From NCBI GenBank assembly GCA_050181465.1, contig JBFXDD010000013.1, positions 1 to 64,000 of the forward strand: a stretch of 64,000 nucleotides of DNA. The letters run 5' to 3'. Below the pieces are notes generated by a model, which saw nothing but the letters and a program-made list of their open reading frames with translations, made no database searches and was not told where the DNA came from. The DNA is from JACRLW01 sp050181465 (GTDB lineage Bacteria > Planctomycetota > UBA1135 > UBA2386). Below, piece after piece: positions 34,081 through 43,301 of this stretch (positions are counted from its first letter, which is position 1; every line of letters begins with the position of its first letter). The translations under genes and the position numbers were made by a program.

Positions 34081-35148
34081 TCAGCCGTCCTTGTCCGTCT
34101 TGCCCTTGTCGTTCTTGTCCTTCTCGCGGTTGCCGCTCTCCGTCTTGCCGGTCGCGTCCTCGGCACCGCCCTCCAACAACCCGCCCAGACCGCGGCCGGC
34201 ATCGGCGACGGCGAGCTGCGCGGCGACGAAGCCGAGCGAGTGCGGCAAAGCGGCCTGGGTCGCACCTTCACCCCAGGAGTGACCGCCGTCCTTCACCAGG
34301 CGCCAGACATGCTTGATCTTGCGCGCCTCGAGTTCCTCGTGGAGCAACGCGTTGGTCTCGTGGAACTTGTAACGATCGCGCGTGCCGGCATCGAAGTAGA
34401 TCTTCAGCCCGTCGAGCACGTCTTTCTCGAGGGTCTTGGCCAGATGGAGGATGTTCTCGGCGCGGTACTTCTCGACGTCGATCGGGTCGCCGAAGATCGA
34501 GGCGAGCAAGGGCCCCCCGCGACCGGAAAGCCACGGATAGCGCTCGGCGAGCTCCTCGGGATCTTCGATCAGGACCGCCGCCGAGTGTGCGGCGACGATG
34601 CCGAACAGGTCGGGGTGCTTGAGCGCGATCTTCAATGCGCCGTAGCCGCCCATGCTGACCCCCATGATCGCCCGCTTCTCGCGGCGTGGATCGAGCCGAA
34701 AGCGCTGGTCCAGCTCCGCCAGCAGATCGCGCACGATCAGATCTTCGTAGTTGGCGTCCTTGACCTTCGCGTTGGTCCAGAACGAGGATCGGTTGCCTTC
34801 GGCGCACACGAACACGAGCGGCGGCAGCTTGCCTGAGCCGACCAACTCGTCCAGCACGGGCGCACCGCCACGGCCGTGAAAGCGGTTGGCGTCCTCGAAC
34901 ATGCCGTGCAGCCAGATGACCAGCGGGTAGCGGGTCGCCTTCTGTTCCTCGGCCTCGTAGTCGATCGGGACGTAGACGTTGTAGGTCGCGTCGCCCCCGC
35001 CGAGGGCCGCCGACTCGAACCGGTGCGTGGACAGCTTGAGATGCTTCAGCGCGACCGACTCGTCGCTGCGCTCACGGCGACGGCGCTCTTGAGCAGGAAG
35101 TGAGGCGACGAGGACGGCGAGCAGGGCGAGGGTCAGGAACTTGTTCAT
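34081..35148 (-). CDS. Secreted esterase (feruloyl-esterase / antigen-85-like D family)
   Basis: A 355-residue exported alpha/beta hydrolase. The signal peptide is MNKFLTLALLAVLVASLPAQ. The oxyanion strand YPLVIWLHGMFEDANRF is followed by the nucleophile elbow IMGVSMGGYGAL (Ser 165) and the catalytic His in DGGHSWG (His 290). An Asp in YFDAGTRDRY (about 254) is the likely third member of the triad. The layout matches esterase D/feruloyl esterase proteins that release acyl groups from polysaccharides. The final 30 residues are a charged Lys/Asp/Gly-rich tail. The start at 35148 is set by the signal peptide. Confidence 0.9.
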   Translation of the reverse strand: MNKFLTLALLAVLVASLPAQERRRRERSDESVALKHLKLSTHRFESAALGGGDATYNVYVPIDYEAEEQKATRYPLVIWLHGMFEDANRFHGRGGAPVLDELVGSGKLPPLVFVCAEGNRSSFWTNAKVKDANYEDLIVRDLLAELDQRFRLDPRREKRAIMGVSMGGYGALKIALKHPDLFGIVAAHSAAVLIEDPEELAERYPWLSGRGGPLLASIFGDPIDVEKYRAENILHLAKTLEKDVLDGLKIYFDAGTRDRYKFHETNALLHEELEARKIKHVWRLVKDGGHSWGEGATQAALPHSLGFVAAQLAVADAGRGLGGLLEGGAEDATGKTESGNREKDKNDKGKTDKDG

Positions 35149-35211
35149 CGCGAGGAACCGGAGAACCGCGTGGCGGCGGGAGTCGGGAGAGGATAGGACC
35201 GCGGACGACGA

Positions 35212-36492
35212 ATGGACGATACGACTCGTCAGATCGGTGCACTCCTTGCGCCGCTCACCAACTGGGAACGGACCCGGGAAGACCGTCCTCGCTTCACCCT
35301 CGACACCGCCCGCAGCCTCCTGGCGAGGCTCGGGCTGACCCGCCCCACCCCGCTGGCAATCCAGGTCGGTGGGAGCAAAGGGAAGGGGACGACCGCCGCG
35401 TGGCTGGCGTTGCTCAGCGAGCAGGCCGGCATCCGCGCGGGCGTCTACGCCTCCCCCCACGTCTCCTCGATCCGCGAGCGAATCCTGCTGCCGGAGGGTC
35501 CGGTGCCCGGCCCGCAAATGGTGGATGCGGTGCGGCGGGTGCTCGACACCGCCGGCGTCGCCAACCTCGCACCGAGCGCCTTCGAGGTGCTGACCGCGGC
35601 GGCGGCGATCGTCTTCGCGGATGCCGCGGTGGAACTCGCGATCTGGGAGGTCGGTCTGGGTGGGCGTCTCGATGCGACGACTGCGATCGAGATCGACGCC
35701 GCCATCCTCACGACGATCGAACTCGAGCACACGCAGATCCTCGGGGACACCGTGGAACAAATCGCGGCCGAGAAAGCCTACGTCCTACGGGAGCATGGAC
35801 AGGGAATCAGCGGCGTGCGAGGCGGCGCGGCGGCGGTGATCGAGACTCATGCCGCCCGTGTCGGCTGCAGGTTGCGCGCTCGCGATCGCGACTTCGGGGT
35901 CTGTGTGAGCCCGCCGGACGCCGAGCGCCGCCAGTCGATCTGGATCACCGAGGCGAACGGCCCGATGCATTGGACTTCGGTCGTCGACGCCAACCCGGCA
36001 GACCACGATGCACTCGGGCTGGCCTTCCTGGCGCTGCGCACCCTCCGCCCCGGTCTCAGCCTGCCTCGCGAACTCGTTAGGCCGCAGCTTCCCGGCCGCT
36101 TCGAGCGGCGAATCGACCGCGACGGCGAGTTCCTCCTCCTCGACGGCGCACACACCGAAGAGAGCGCTTGGGCCCTCGTTCGGGCCATCGAGGACCGCTG
36201 GCCGGCTGAACGGTTCCGCGTGCTGTTCGCCAGTGCCCGGGGGAAACGCTGGCGAGAGGTGCTAAGGCCGATCGCGCGAATTGCCGATGACGTGGTCGTC
36301 ACGGAGCTTCCCGACACGGTCTCGGAGGATCCGGCGACGATTCGCGACTGGCTCCTCAGCGAGGGCATGTCGGCCCGGGCGGTGCCGGCTCTCGACGAGG
36401 CCCTCACCGTGCTGCGGTCGCACACGGGGCCGCGGCTCGTCACCGGCTCGTTCCACCTCGTCGGCGCGGTCCGCGACGGACTCGCCGATTGA
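35212..36492 (+). CDS. folC: Dihydrofolate synthase / folylpolyglutamate synthase
   Basis: A 426-residue Mur-ligase-fold enzyme that adds glutamate to dihydropteroate and to folates using ATP. The P-loop reads IQVGGSKGKGTTAAWLALL near residue 50. The family's YASPHVSSIRERI follows, then LGGRLDATTAIEIDAAILTTIELEHTQILGDTVEQIAAEKAYVL, which carries the metal-binding region. LLDGAHTEESAW begins the C-terminal domain. Length is usual for FolC. It is transcribed divergently from the esterase and followed closely by an unknown gene. Confidence 0.93.
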   Translation: MDDTTRQIGALLAPLTNWERTREDRPRFTLDTARSLLARLGLTRPTPLAIQVGGSKGKGTTAAWLALLSEQAGIRAGVYASPHVSSIRERILLPEGPVPGPQMVDAVRRVLDTAGVANLAPSAFEVLTAAAAIVFADAAVELAIWEVGLGGRLDATTAIEIDAAILTTIELEHTQILGDTVEQIAAEKAYVLREHGQGISGVRGGAAAVIETHAARVGCRLRARDRDFGVCVSPPDAERRQSIWITEANGPMHWTSVVDANPADHDALGLAFLALRTLRPGLSLPRELVRPQLPGRFERRIDRDGEFLLLDGAHTEESAWALVRAIEDRWPAERFRVLFASARGKRWREVLRPIARIADDVVVTELPDTVSEDPATIRDWLLSEGMSARAVPALDEALTVLRSHTGPRLVTGSFHLVGAVRDGLAD

Positions 36493-36499
36493 ACTTCCG

Positions 36500-37045
36500 A
36501 TGAGCACCGAATCCCAAGGTGGAGCCCAAGGCACCGGCACGTCTCCGGTGATGGTCGAGGACGTGATCCTCACGGACGCCTTCCTCATCAAGGGGCGGGT
36601 GGCTGGCAAGTACAACCGCCTCAAGAAGGTGCTCGAAGACTACGAGCGCACGTTCCTGGTCATCGAAGAGGCGACCATGATCTCGCTGCGCGGGAACGAC
36701 GTGGTGCGCACGCCCTGCGTTCGGGTCAACACGAAGGAGATCATCCTCGCTCACGAGCTGGTCGACATGGCGGGCGACGAAGGGCAGCGCGCGCTCGCGC
36801 ACGATGACAAGCCGAACCGCATCCGCGCCTTCTACAGCGGTGGGATACAGATCGAGATCGCGGGCCGGGTGTCGACCCAGGCCTACGAGGCCTCGCGCGC
36901 CACCGGCCAGCGTTGGTTCACGATGCGGGAACCGGTACTGCGCGGATTGAACCTCGACGGCCCGAACGATCTGCGCCTTCTGAAGAACCTGCCGTACGCG
37001 ATCATCCAGAAGCAGAAGCTCAGCTACATCTACGACTTCAGCTGA
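36500..37045 (+). CDS. Conserved-looking protein of unknown function (181 aa)
   Basis: A 181-residue soluble protein with no signal peptide. A helix/strand pattern (VMVEDVILTDAFLIKGRVAGKYNRLKKVLEDYERTFLVIEEA) is followed by TPCVRVNTKEIILAHELVDMAGDEG and then a beta-rich end with IQIEIAGRVSTQAY and KNLPYAIIQKQKLSYIYDF. It has an even distribution of charged residues and is typical of a conserved protein. The start ATG lies 8 bases after folC, so the two form an operon. No function is assigned. Confidence 0.7.
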   Translation: MSTESQGGAQGTGTSPVMVEDVILTDAFLIKGRVAGKYNRLKKVLEDYERTFLVIEEATMISLRGNDVVRTPCVRVNTKEIILAHELVDMAGDEGQRALAHDDKPNRIRAFYSGGIQIEIAGRVSTQAYEASRATGQRWFTMREPVLRGLNLDGPNDLRLLKNLPYAIIQKQKLSYIYDFS

Positions 37046-37078
37046 GCGCTGAACGCCGCGCGAATGAGGACACGATGC

Positions 37079-37585
37079 TCACCGTGCCGGAATGGGCGAA
37101 GCCGGCCAGTGCAGCCACGTCCACGCCCAGCCCGCGAGCAGGGCGACGACCACGCCGATGAGGATCTTGGCCCAAGGCCAGACCGAGACACGGGCCACCA
37201 GCGACTCGCCGAGCCATAGAGCGCGCAAGGCGATCGCGGCGAACCACAGTCCGACGATCGCGAGCAAGGCACCGAACGGCTGTGTGCGGAGCGCTTCGAT
37301 CGGAGCCAGGTGCACGACGTGAGCAGCGGCCGTGGTCACCCCACAGGTGGGACATGGCCGTCCGTACAAGATCGGCCATGAGCACGGGATCATGCCGAGT
37401 TGCTCGTGCGTGCCGTGGCCGCGCGCGTCGGGACTCGTGAACGAGAGCGTGACCACGCTGGCGATCGCGAGTGCGACGACCAGCAAAGCGATCAGCCGAT
37501 CACCCACCGCTCCCGCGGGCGACTGCGCAACCGGAACCAACAGCGGAACTCGATTCACTTCAGCTCGCGGAGGAATGCGAGCCAC
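37079..37585 (-). CDS. DUF2752 membrane protein
   Basis: A 168-residue membrane protein of the DUF2752 family, recognised by GRPCPTCGVTTA in the short loop between membrane segments, plus the surrounding spans (LIALLVVALAIASVVTLSF, then PFGALLAIVGLWFAAIALRALW and ILIGVVVALLAGWAWTW). The function of the family is unknown. Its 5' end overlaps the upstream gene by 31 bases, so a later start cannot be excluded. Confidence 0.85.
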   Translation of the reverse strand: MARIPPRAEVNRVPLLVPVAQSPAGAVGDRLIALLVVALAIASVVTLSFTSPDARGHGTHEQLGMIPCSWPILYGRPCPTCGVTTAAAHVVHLAPIEALRTQPFGALLAIVGLWFAAIALRALWLGESLVARVSVWPWAKILIGVVVALLAGWAWTWLHWPASPIPAR

Positions 37586-38178
37586 GCGTTGCGGGCACCG
37601 CAGAAGATGGGGTCCCCGTCACCGAGCAGGATCGCCTCGATGGGCAGATCGCGGAGTGAACGTAGGTCGGCAATCAAGCGCGCGCGGTCGCGAAGCTTGT
37701 CGTCGGGCAGCAAGCGCAACACTCCGCTCGCATGACTGCGTACCGCATCACCGAAGAGCACCGCGCGCTCGGGCCGCAAGTGGAAAGCCGCTTCGAACTC
37801 CGACTTGCCGCCGCGCAACCAGTGCACTGACAACGACTCGGCAAGCGGTTCGGGCAGATCGGCGACACCTGTGAACCAGCCGCCGATCGAACGCGCGCGT
37901 TCGCCGAACCGGTCGCGATCGGGCTGCGGCGCGAAGATCTTCGCGCCGAACCGCGTCGCCAAGGATTCACTCGCGCGCAGGTGATCGGCATTGGTCAGAA
38001 GGATCCAACGCAGTCCACCGGCTGCCTCCATCCAACGTGCGCCGTCGTCCGAGAGCGGCAACGGATCGAAGGCGACGTTGCCGTCCGCCCGACGCCACAA
38101 CCAGCCGTGAAAGTCGATCCGCCGATCGGGCTGGTACTCGCTCCAGAAGTGGATGCCGCGGATCGCCGTGTCCTTCAT
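37555..38178 (-). CDS. Metallo-beta-lactamase-fold protein with a reduced metal motif
   Basis: A 207-residue protein of the MBL superfamily with the strand pattern DFHGWLWRRADGNVAFDPLPL, then LRWILLTNADHLRASESLATRFGAKIFAP. The classical HxHxDH is reduced to NxDH here, a common variant in bacterial 'MBL-fold hydrolase' proteins. A later GDAVRSH and LLGDGDPIF supply further acidic residues. The product may bind one metal or none. It starts 16 bases after the protease gene and overlaps the next gene, forming one minus-strand unit. Confidence 0.65.
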   Translation of the reverse strand: MKDTAIRGIHFWSEYQPDRRIDFHGWLWRRADGNVAFDPLPLSDDGARWMEAAGGLRWILLTNADHLRASESLATRFGAKIFAPQPDRDRFGERARSIGGWFTGVADLPEPLAESLSVHWLRGGKSEFEAAFHLRPERAVLFGDAVRSHASGVLRLLPDDKLRDRARLIADLRSLRDLPIEAILLGDGDPIFCGARNAWLAFLRELK

Positions 38179-38194
38179 CGCGACCTGGTGCAGT

Positions 38195-39937
38195 TCAGCG
38201 CAGCCACCACACCACGCTGTTGCTCAGATGCAGACCGCCGGTGCGCGCCTGCACGGACTGAACGAAGAGCTGGGCGTCGATCAACGCCGGGTCGTTGGGC
38301 ACCAACGTCGCGAAGCTCGCGTCGCCGTTGGCATCGAGCGCACCCGACCCGATCACGAACAGGTTCGCAGAATCGAGCAGAAGCGGCCGATTCGCACCGA
38401 TCGGCGTGCTGCCGATGCCGAGCGAAGCCACGATGCCGAAGGGTGCGTTCGCCTCGCCGTCCAAAGCGAGCGAAGCATTCTGGCCGAGCAACGCATCTTG
38501 GGTGACGCGCAAGCCGTCGAACACGCCGAAGGCCTGAAACAACGCGACGAGGTCGGGGCGATTGCCGATGCTGCCGCCGGGAATCGCCGTGCCGGTGTTG
38601 ACCAGTGCAGTTCGAACCTCGGTCAAGGTCGGGACGCGACCGAGTTGGTGCTGCATCGCACCGCTGAGGGACGCGAGCACACCGGCGACACAGGGGGCCG
38701 CCGCCGAAGTACCGCCGAAGTTCGGCGTGTAGCGCTGCCGCACGTCGCCCGGATCGAACATTTGCCCGTAGCCGGTCGTGCCCACGCCGGTGCCCCACCC
38801 GTTGGTCACGACTTGCGTGCCGAAGTTCGAGAAGCTGATGCGCGAGGAATCGCCCGCGCCGGTCGCACCGATGATGAATCCACCCGAGGGCAAGGATCCC
38901 GGTGCGTATCGATTGCCGTAGAGCGACGTGTTGCCGATGTCCTGCTGGGTGTTGCCGGCGCTGTAGGCGTAGAAGATGCCGGCGGTCGCCGCGATGCGGA
39001 TCGCATCGTAGGTGGCTTGGTCCCAGTCCGCCGGTGCATGAGCACCGCTGACCACCCACGCGTACGAGGAGCTCATCACATCGCCCGCGCGCAGCGCTGC
39101 GGTCGCGAGGCTGACCATGTTGGATGCGCCGTTCTCCAGACTCGAAGTGTAGAAGCGTTCGCAGTCGCTCCCCATTCCGCGCACGCCATAGGCATTGCGC
39201 CCTCCACCCATGATGCCGATGCACGCGGTGCCGTGCTCGGTCCAGCCGTTCCAAGCACTCGAGGCGGGAGTGCCGAGGACGAAGCCAGGTGTTCCGGCCG
39301 GGAAGTCCTCGTGATCGAGCGTGTGCTTGCCCTCCAGTTGCGCGAGGTAGAGCCCCTGGCCGCGCGCACCGACGACCGACTCCACGTCGCGATGACCGAA
39401 GCCCGAAGGCGCGGACGCGAGGTGCGGCTGATTCACTTCGAAGTTGGGCGTCGCCGGAGGGATGTCACCGGTCGGAACGGCGCGGAAGCTCGCATACGCG
39501 GTCTCGATGACCGGTGACGCCAGCAGTTCGTTCACGATGCGCTCGGTCTCGCGCGGCCCCGCAGTTTGGACCGCGAAGTAGCGGTTGAGATTCGCGAGCG
39601 GCGGCGTGCCCGGCTCGAGTTGCCGCGAGAGTCGAGTGCGCTCGGCATCGAGGTCGGCCTCGTCACGCGAGAACAGCCGTCGAATCGTGGCTCCCGCGAG
39701 CGCACTCTCGATCGCCTCGAGACCAGCGTCGATCCCGGTGAGGCGACCATCGACGAGTCGCACCGCGACTTCATCGCGGAACTTGACGATCACCTGATCC
39801 CCGAGGTGGCTACTCGGATCGACCTCGAAGGGCTGGGCCGGCCGGTAGACCCAGCGCTCCAGACTCGGGGTGTCGCTTTGGGCGGAGAGCGCGGCGGCCA
39901 GAACGGCTGCGGCGATGGCAAAGGTGTGCTTCGTCAT
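38195..39937 (-). CDS. Secreted subtilisin-like (S8) serine protease with an atypical Asp box
   Basis: A 580-residue secreted protein. The signal MTKHTFAIAAAVLAAALSAQ is followed by an inhibitor-like pro-region (QVIVKFRDEVAVRLVDGRLTG). The catalytic domain shows the His box WTEHGTACIGIMGG (His near 235), the oxyanion Asn region YAYSAGNTQQD and the Ser box NFGGTSAAAPCVAGVLA (Ser near 408). At the expected Asp box the sequence is LYLAQLEGKHTLDHEDF, with no D-T/S-G; the usual catalytic Asp appears to be replaced. The C-terminal 150 residues are a beta-rich domain that also occurs at the end of many planctomycete secreted enzymes. The start at 39937 gives the best signal peptide. Confidence 0.85.
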   Translation of the reverse strand: MTKHTFAIAAAVLAAALSAQSDTPSLERWVYRPAQPFEVDPSSHLGDQVIVKFRDEVAVRLVDGRLTGIDAGLEAIESALAGATIRRLFSRDEADLDAERTRLSRQLEPGTPPLANLNRYFAVQTAGPRETERIVNELLASPVIETAYASFRAVPTGDIPPATPNFEVNQPHLASAPSGFGHRDVESVVGARGQGLYLAQLEGKHTLDHEDFPAGTPGFVLGTPASSAWNGWTEHGTACIGIMGGGRNAYGVRGMGSDCERFYTSSLENGASNMVSLATAALRAGDVMSSSYAWVVSGAHAPADWDQATYDAIRIAATAGIFYAYSAGNTQQDIGNTSLYGNRYAPGSLPSGGFIIGATGAGDSSRISFSNFGTQVVTNGWGTGVGTTGYGQMFDPGDVRQRYTPNFGGTSAAAPCVAGVLASLSGAMQHQLGRVPTLTEVRTALVNTGTAIPGGSIGNRPDLVALFQAFGVFDGLRVTQDALLGQNASLALDGEANAPFGIVASLGIGSTPIGANRPLLLDSANLFVIGSGALDANGDASFATLVPNDPALIDAQLFVQSVQARTGGLHLSNSVVWWLR

Positions 39938-39986
39938 GTCGGAAGTTCGACTGCGGACGGCGGCGAAGTCTATCTCGCTTCGCCGC

Positions 39987-40928
39987 TCAGCGCCCACGCC
40001 GCTCGCGCGAGTCGGCTTCGGTCAGTTCCTCGTGGAGCTGCCGATAGCTGGCGTGGCGACTCGCGTGGATTCGGCCATCCGCAACCGCCCGCAGCACCGC
40101 GCAATCCGGCTCGCCGAGATGGGAGCAGTTGCGGTAAGCACAGTTCGCGGCGACTTGCGGGAACTCTCGGAACCAGAACGTCAGCTCGGTCGGCGCAACC
40201 CCGTACAAGACGAAGTTGCGGATGCCCGGGGTGTCGAGGACGTGCCCGCCGCGCGGAAGGGGGAACAGCTCTGCGGCGGTGGTCGTGTGGCGGCCGTGCC
40301 GCACGCGGTTGACCTCGCCCACGCGCAGAGCCAGTCCGGGAACGAGCACATTGAGCAGCGAAGACTTACCGGCACCGGACAATCCGGTGAGCACCGTGAG
40401 GTTGCTGTGGATCAGTTCGCGTAGGACTTCGAGTTCGGCGGTGGTCTCTCGGCCGGGCAGCACGCAGGTGCAGTGCACCGGGTAACCGATGCTTCGATAT
40501 AGCTCCACCCACTCGGCCAGTTCGCCACGCTGGTCCTGGTCGACCTTGGTGAACACGACTTCGGCGCACAAGTCCTGGCGCGCACAACTGGCGAGGATGC
40601 GGTCGATCAGCAGCGGCTGTAGCGCCGGTTCGCGCGCTGCCGACACCACGAGCACGCGCGACACGTTCGCCGCGATGACCTGCTCACGGTTCTCTTCGCC
40701 CTTCGCCCGACGGGCCAAGGCCGTGCTTCGCGGCAGGACCTCGTCGATCGCATCGTGGTTCTCACCCGACAGGATCACTCGATCGCCGACCGCGACCGGA
40801 TTGCGCGCGTGGGCGCGGTCCTCGAACAGCCGGCCGCGCAACGGCACGAGTTTGCGCTGACCGTCGACCTCCACGTGGCATACCTTTGCGTCGATGCGCA
40901 GGACGAGTCCGGTGGGCGGTTCAGGCAT
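39987..40928 (-). CDS. rsgA: Ribosome-small-subunit-dependent GTPase
   Basis: A 313-residue circularly permuted GTPase that helps mature the 30S subunit. The OB-fold N-terminus (residues 5-70) precedes the permuted G motifs in the order G4 (FTKVDQD), G1 (GLSGAGKSSLLN) and G3 (DTPGIRNF). The zinc knuckle CAYRNCSHLGEPDC follows near residue 265. The start lies 18 bases from the end of element copy C, so the promoter must lie partly within that element. Confidence 0.95.
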   Translation of the reverse strand: MPEPPTGLVLRIDAKVCHVEVDGQRKLVPLRGRLFEDRAHARNPVAVGDRVILSGENHDAIDEVLPRSTALARRAKGEENREQVIAANVSRVLVVSAAREPALQPLLIDRILASCARQDLCAEVVFTKVDQDQRGELAEWVELYRSIGYPVHCTCVLPGRETTAELEVLRELIHSNLTVLTGLSGAGKSSLLNVLVPGLALRVGEVNRVRHGRHTTTAAELFPLPRGGHVLDTPGIRNFVLYGVAPTELTFWFREFPQVAANCAYRNCSHLGEPDCAVLRAVADGRIHASRHASYRQLHEELTEADSRERRGR

Positions 40929-40946
40929 GCAGGGGGCCAGGGATCC

Positions 40947-41125
40947 TAGCCCGGACTCTTCGTGACCGTCTGCTGCGATCGCCGCAAGTCGCGCCCGGCG
41001 GCGTCGCTACGTCGGCTCCTCCCTGGCAGCGTAGCTACAGCTACGCTTCGGTCGTCGACCAACGAAGCTCCTTGCCGGTCATCGACCTGCGCCAATCTCG
41101 CGACGACGTTCACGGGTCGCGAGGG
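40947..41125 (+). repeat. Palindromic TA-bounded element, copy C
   Basis: A copy of about 179 bp between the divergent rsgA and gluQRS genes. The left end TAGCCCGGACTCTTCGTGAC and the central dyad AGCGTAGCT-AC-AGCTACGCT are well preserved. The right end has lost the terminal CCGGGCTA (GACGTTCACGGGTCGCGAGG). Confidence 0.85.
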
Positions 41126-41178
41126 CCAACGGGCAGACGCGATCCACGGTGGTCTGGTCGCGCGATCGACAATCTCGG

Positions 41179-42156
41179 ATGATCCGAGACCTGAACGCGC
41201 CATCGATCGCATCCGGGCCCCCGCGCGAGATCGTCGGTCGACTCGCGCCGAGCCCGACGGGCGTGCTGCACCTCGGCAACGCCCGCACCTTTCTCCTCAC
41301 CTGGTTGGACGCGCGCGTCCGCGGCGGTCGGTTGCTCTTGCGCATCGAGGACATCGACGGCCCGCGCCTTCGAACCGGTGCCGAGGCGGCCACGCTCGAA
41401 GACCTCGATTGGCTGGGCCTCGATTGGGACGGCGAACTCCTCCGGCAGAGCGAGCACCTGGCGGTCTATCGTCAGCGAGTCGACGAACTGCTCGCGGCCG
41501 GGACGGCCTATCCCTGCGTGTGCACCCGCAAGGAGGTCGAGGACGCTGCCTCCGCGCCACACGAGGAGTGGCTCGACGGTGCGCCTTACCCCGGCACGTG
41601 CCGCGGCCGCTTCGCCGATGTTGCCGACGCACGCGCAAAGTCCGGCCGCGACCCCGCGATCCGTTTCGCGGTCGACGTCGCGACCGTTCCCTTCGTGGAT
41701 CGTGTCGCCGGTGAGCAGGAGGGCCGGATCCGCGGCGACTTCGTGATCCAGAAGCGTGACGGCGAGGCGGCGTACCAGTGCGCGGTGGTCGTCGACGATC
41801 ATCGCACGGGCATCACCGACGTCGTGCGCGGCGACGACCTGCTCCCCTCGACCCCGCGCCAGATCCTCCTCTACCGCGCCTTCGGCTGGTCCCCGCCGAA
41901 CTTCGCGCACCTGCCGCTGCTGGTGGGACCGGACGACAAGCGACTCGCGAAGCGTCACGGCGACACGTCTCTGCGCGCCTTCCGCGCGCGCGGGGTCTCG
42001 GCAACCCAGATGCTCGGCTACCTCGGCATGTTGGCCGGCCTGAATCCGGACGGAGCCCCGACCCGTCTCTCGGAGTTGCTCGAGACCTTCGGCTCGCTCG
42101 GCGGCGAACTCGGCCGACTCGACTGTAGACGCCGCGTCGCGCTCGGTCCGACCTGA
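41179..42156 (+). CDS. gluQ: Glutamyl-Q tRNA(Asp) synthetase
   Basis: A 325-residue tRNA-modifying enzyme that attaches glutamate to queuosine in tRNA(Asp). It is the catalytic half of a glutamyl-tRNA synthetase without the anticodon-binding domain. The HIGH motif is seen in RLAPSPTGVLHLGNARTF and the KMSKS equivalent in DDKRLAKRHGDTSL. The zinc-binding cysteines lie in YPCVCTRKEVE and YPGTCRGRF. The length matches GluQ rather than full GltX. A slightly longer upstream frame is open, but the ATG at 41179 gives the family's normal N-terminus. Confidence 0.93.
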   Translation: MIRDLNAPSIASGPPREIVGRLAPSPTGVLHLGNARTFLLTWLDARVRGGRLLLRIEDIDGPRLRTGAEAATLEDLDWLGLDWDGELLRQSEHLAVYRQRVDELLAAGTAYPCVCTRKEVEDAASAPHEEWLDGAPYPGTCRGRFADVADARAKSGRDPAIRFAVDVATVPFVDRVAGEQEGRIRGDFVIQKRDGEAAYQCAVVVDDHRTGITDVVRGDDLLPSTPRQILLYRAFGWSPPNFAHLPLLVGPDDKRLAKRHGDTSLRAFRARGVSATQMLGYLGMLAGLNPDGAPTRLSELLETFGSLGGELGRLDCRRRVALGPT

Positions 42157-42169
42157 CCGAGCGTGCCCC

Positions 42170-43159
42170 TCAGCGCTCGACCGCAGCGGCGCGAGGCCCG
42201 ATCGAACCCATCGCCGACTCGTAGCCGTAGTTCACCCCGAGCCAGTGCGCGATGGTGAAGATCGCGCTGCCCACCATGCTCGCCAGCGTCGCGAGCACCG
42301 CGGCCGGCGGCGAATCAGTCACGTAGCCATGCGGCATGACGTTGAAGCCGAGGACGGAAGAAGCGAGCGCAGTCTGTCCCACCGGGTCTCCCATCGACAT
42401 CATCGAGAAGCTGTCGAAGGTCCAACGCGCGTAGGCCAGGCCGAAGATGAGGATCGCCTGAGCGACGACGAGCGCGCAGATCGAGCTCAGTTGCCTGCCG
42501 CCCGAGAACGCCAGGGACTGGTGCAGGGTGCGGATGGGTTGTCCGGGGTAGCGGCTCGCCATGCCGAACGCGGGTGCGAGGAGGACATTGGGAAGCAGCA
42601 ACACCGCGGCGGCCAAGGGCTGGGCATGCGGCAGATTCGCCCATCGCCCGAGCACCAGGGTGCCCGCGATCAAGGCGAGTCGGGCGACGGACACCGAGAG
42701 GAAATGGCGCCGGATACCGGCCAGGAATGCAAGACCGTCGGGTTGGCGACCAGCCTTCAGTGCATCGAGCAGGCCGATCTGCCCGGCGAACCCGCCGCTG
42801 ACGATCCCGAACCAGACCCAGGTCTCCAAGCTCGAACCCGGGTAGTCGGTGAGGGTTGCCCAAAGCGGATGTTCGTGCAGCAAGGGCCGAAAGTGCACGA
42901 AGTTCGCATGCGAGAAGGCCGCAATCCCCACCATCACCGTGGGCACCAACAATGCGGGGTAGCGTGCGATCCAACGGACCGATTGCCGTGCCGGCCCGAT
43001 GCGCGTCACGAGCCAGAGGAGTGCGACCGCGACACCCAAGACCTGAAGGGCGACGGCCAGATCGTTCGGGAGACCGGCGAGCATGGGAACCTGAGCGATC
43101 ACGATACGCGCGGCTTCGTCTTGCTTCGGAAAATGATGGTAGAAGGGAGCATCCGACAC
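42170..43159 (-). CDS. Multi-pass membrane protein of unknown function
   Basis: About 329 residues with seven or eight hydrophobic segments (including LAVALQVLGVAVALLWLVT, ALLVPTVMVGIAAFSHANFV, LALIAGTLVLGRW, ICALVVAQAILIFGLAYARW and AAVLATLASMVGSAIFTIAHWLG). The short cytosolic N-terminus (VSDAPFYHHFPKQDEAARIV) implies the GTG start at 43159. A start at the later ATG (MLAGLP) is the alternative. It ends 13 bases from the end of gluQ in a convergent arrangement. No family recognised. Confidence 0.7.
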   Translation of the reverse strand: MSDAPFYHHFPKQDEAARIVIAQVPMLAGLPNDLAVALQVLGVAVALLWLVTRIGPARQSVRWIARYPALLVPTVMVGIAAFSHANFVHFRPLLHEHPLWATLTDYPGSSLETWVWFGIVSGGFAGQIGLLDALKAGRQPDGLAFLAGIRRHFLSVSVARLALIAGTLVLGRWANLPHAQPLAAAVLLLPNVLLAPAFGMASRYPGQPIRTLHQSLAFSGGRQLSSICALVVAQAILIFGLAYARWTFDSFSMMSMGDPVGQTALASSVLGFNVMPHGYVTDSPPAAVLATLASMVGSAIFTIAHWLGVNYGYESAMGSIGPRAAAVER

Positions 43160-43301
43160 CCGGCGAACCGTCCGGGCGCCTGGTCCGGGGCGAAATGCCG
43201 AGGCACCGGCGCGCCGACCGCAGTGACATCCTCCGACCGCGCGTCCCGGAAGCGATCCGTTCCTTGCTGTCGCCACGGCGAAGCCCGATCCTTCCTCGCG
43301 C

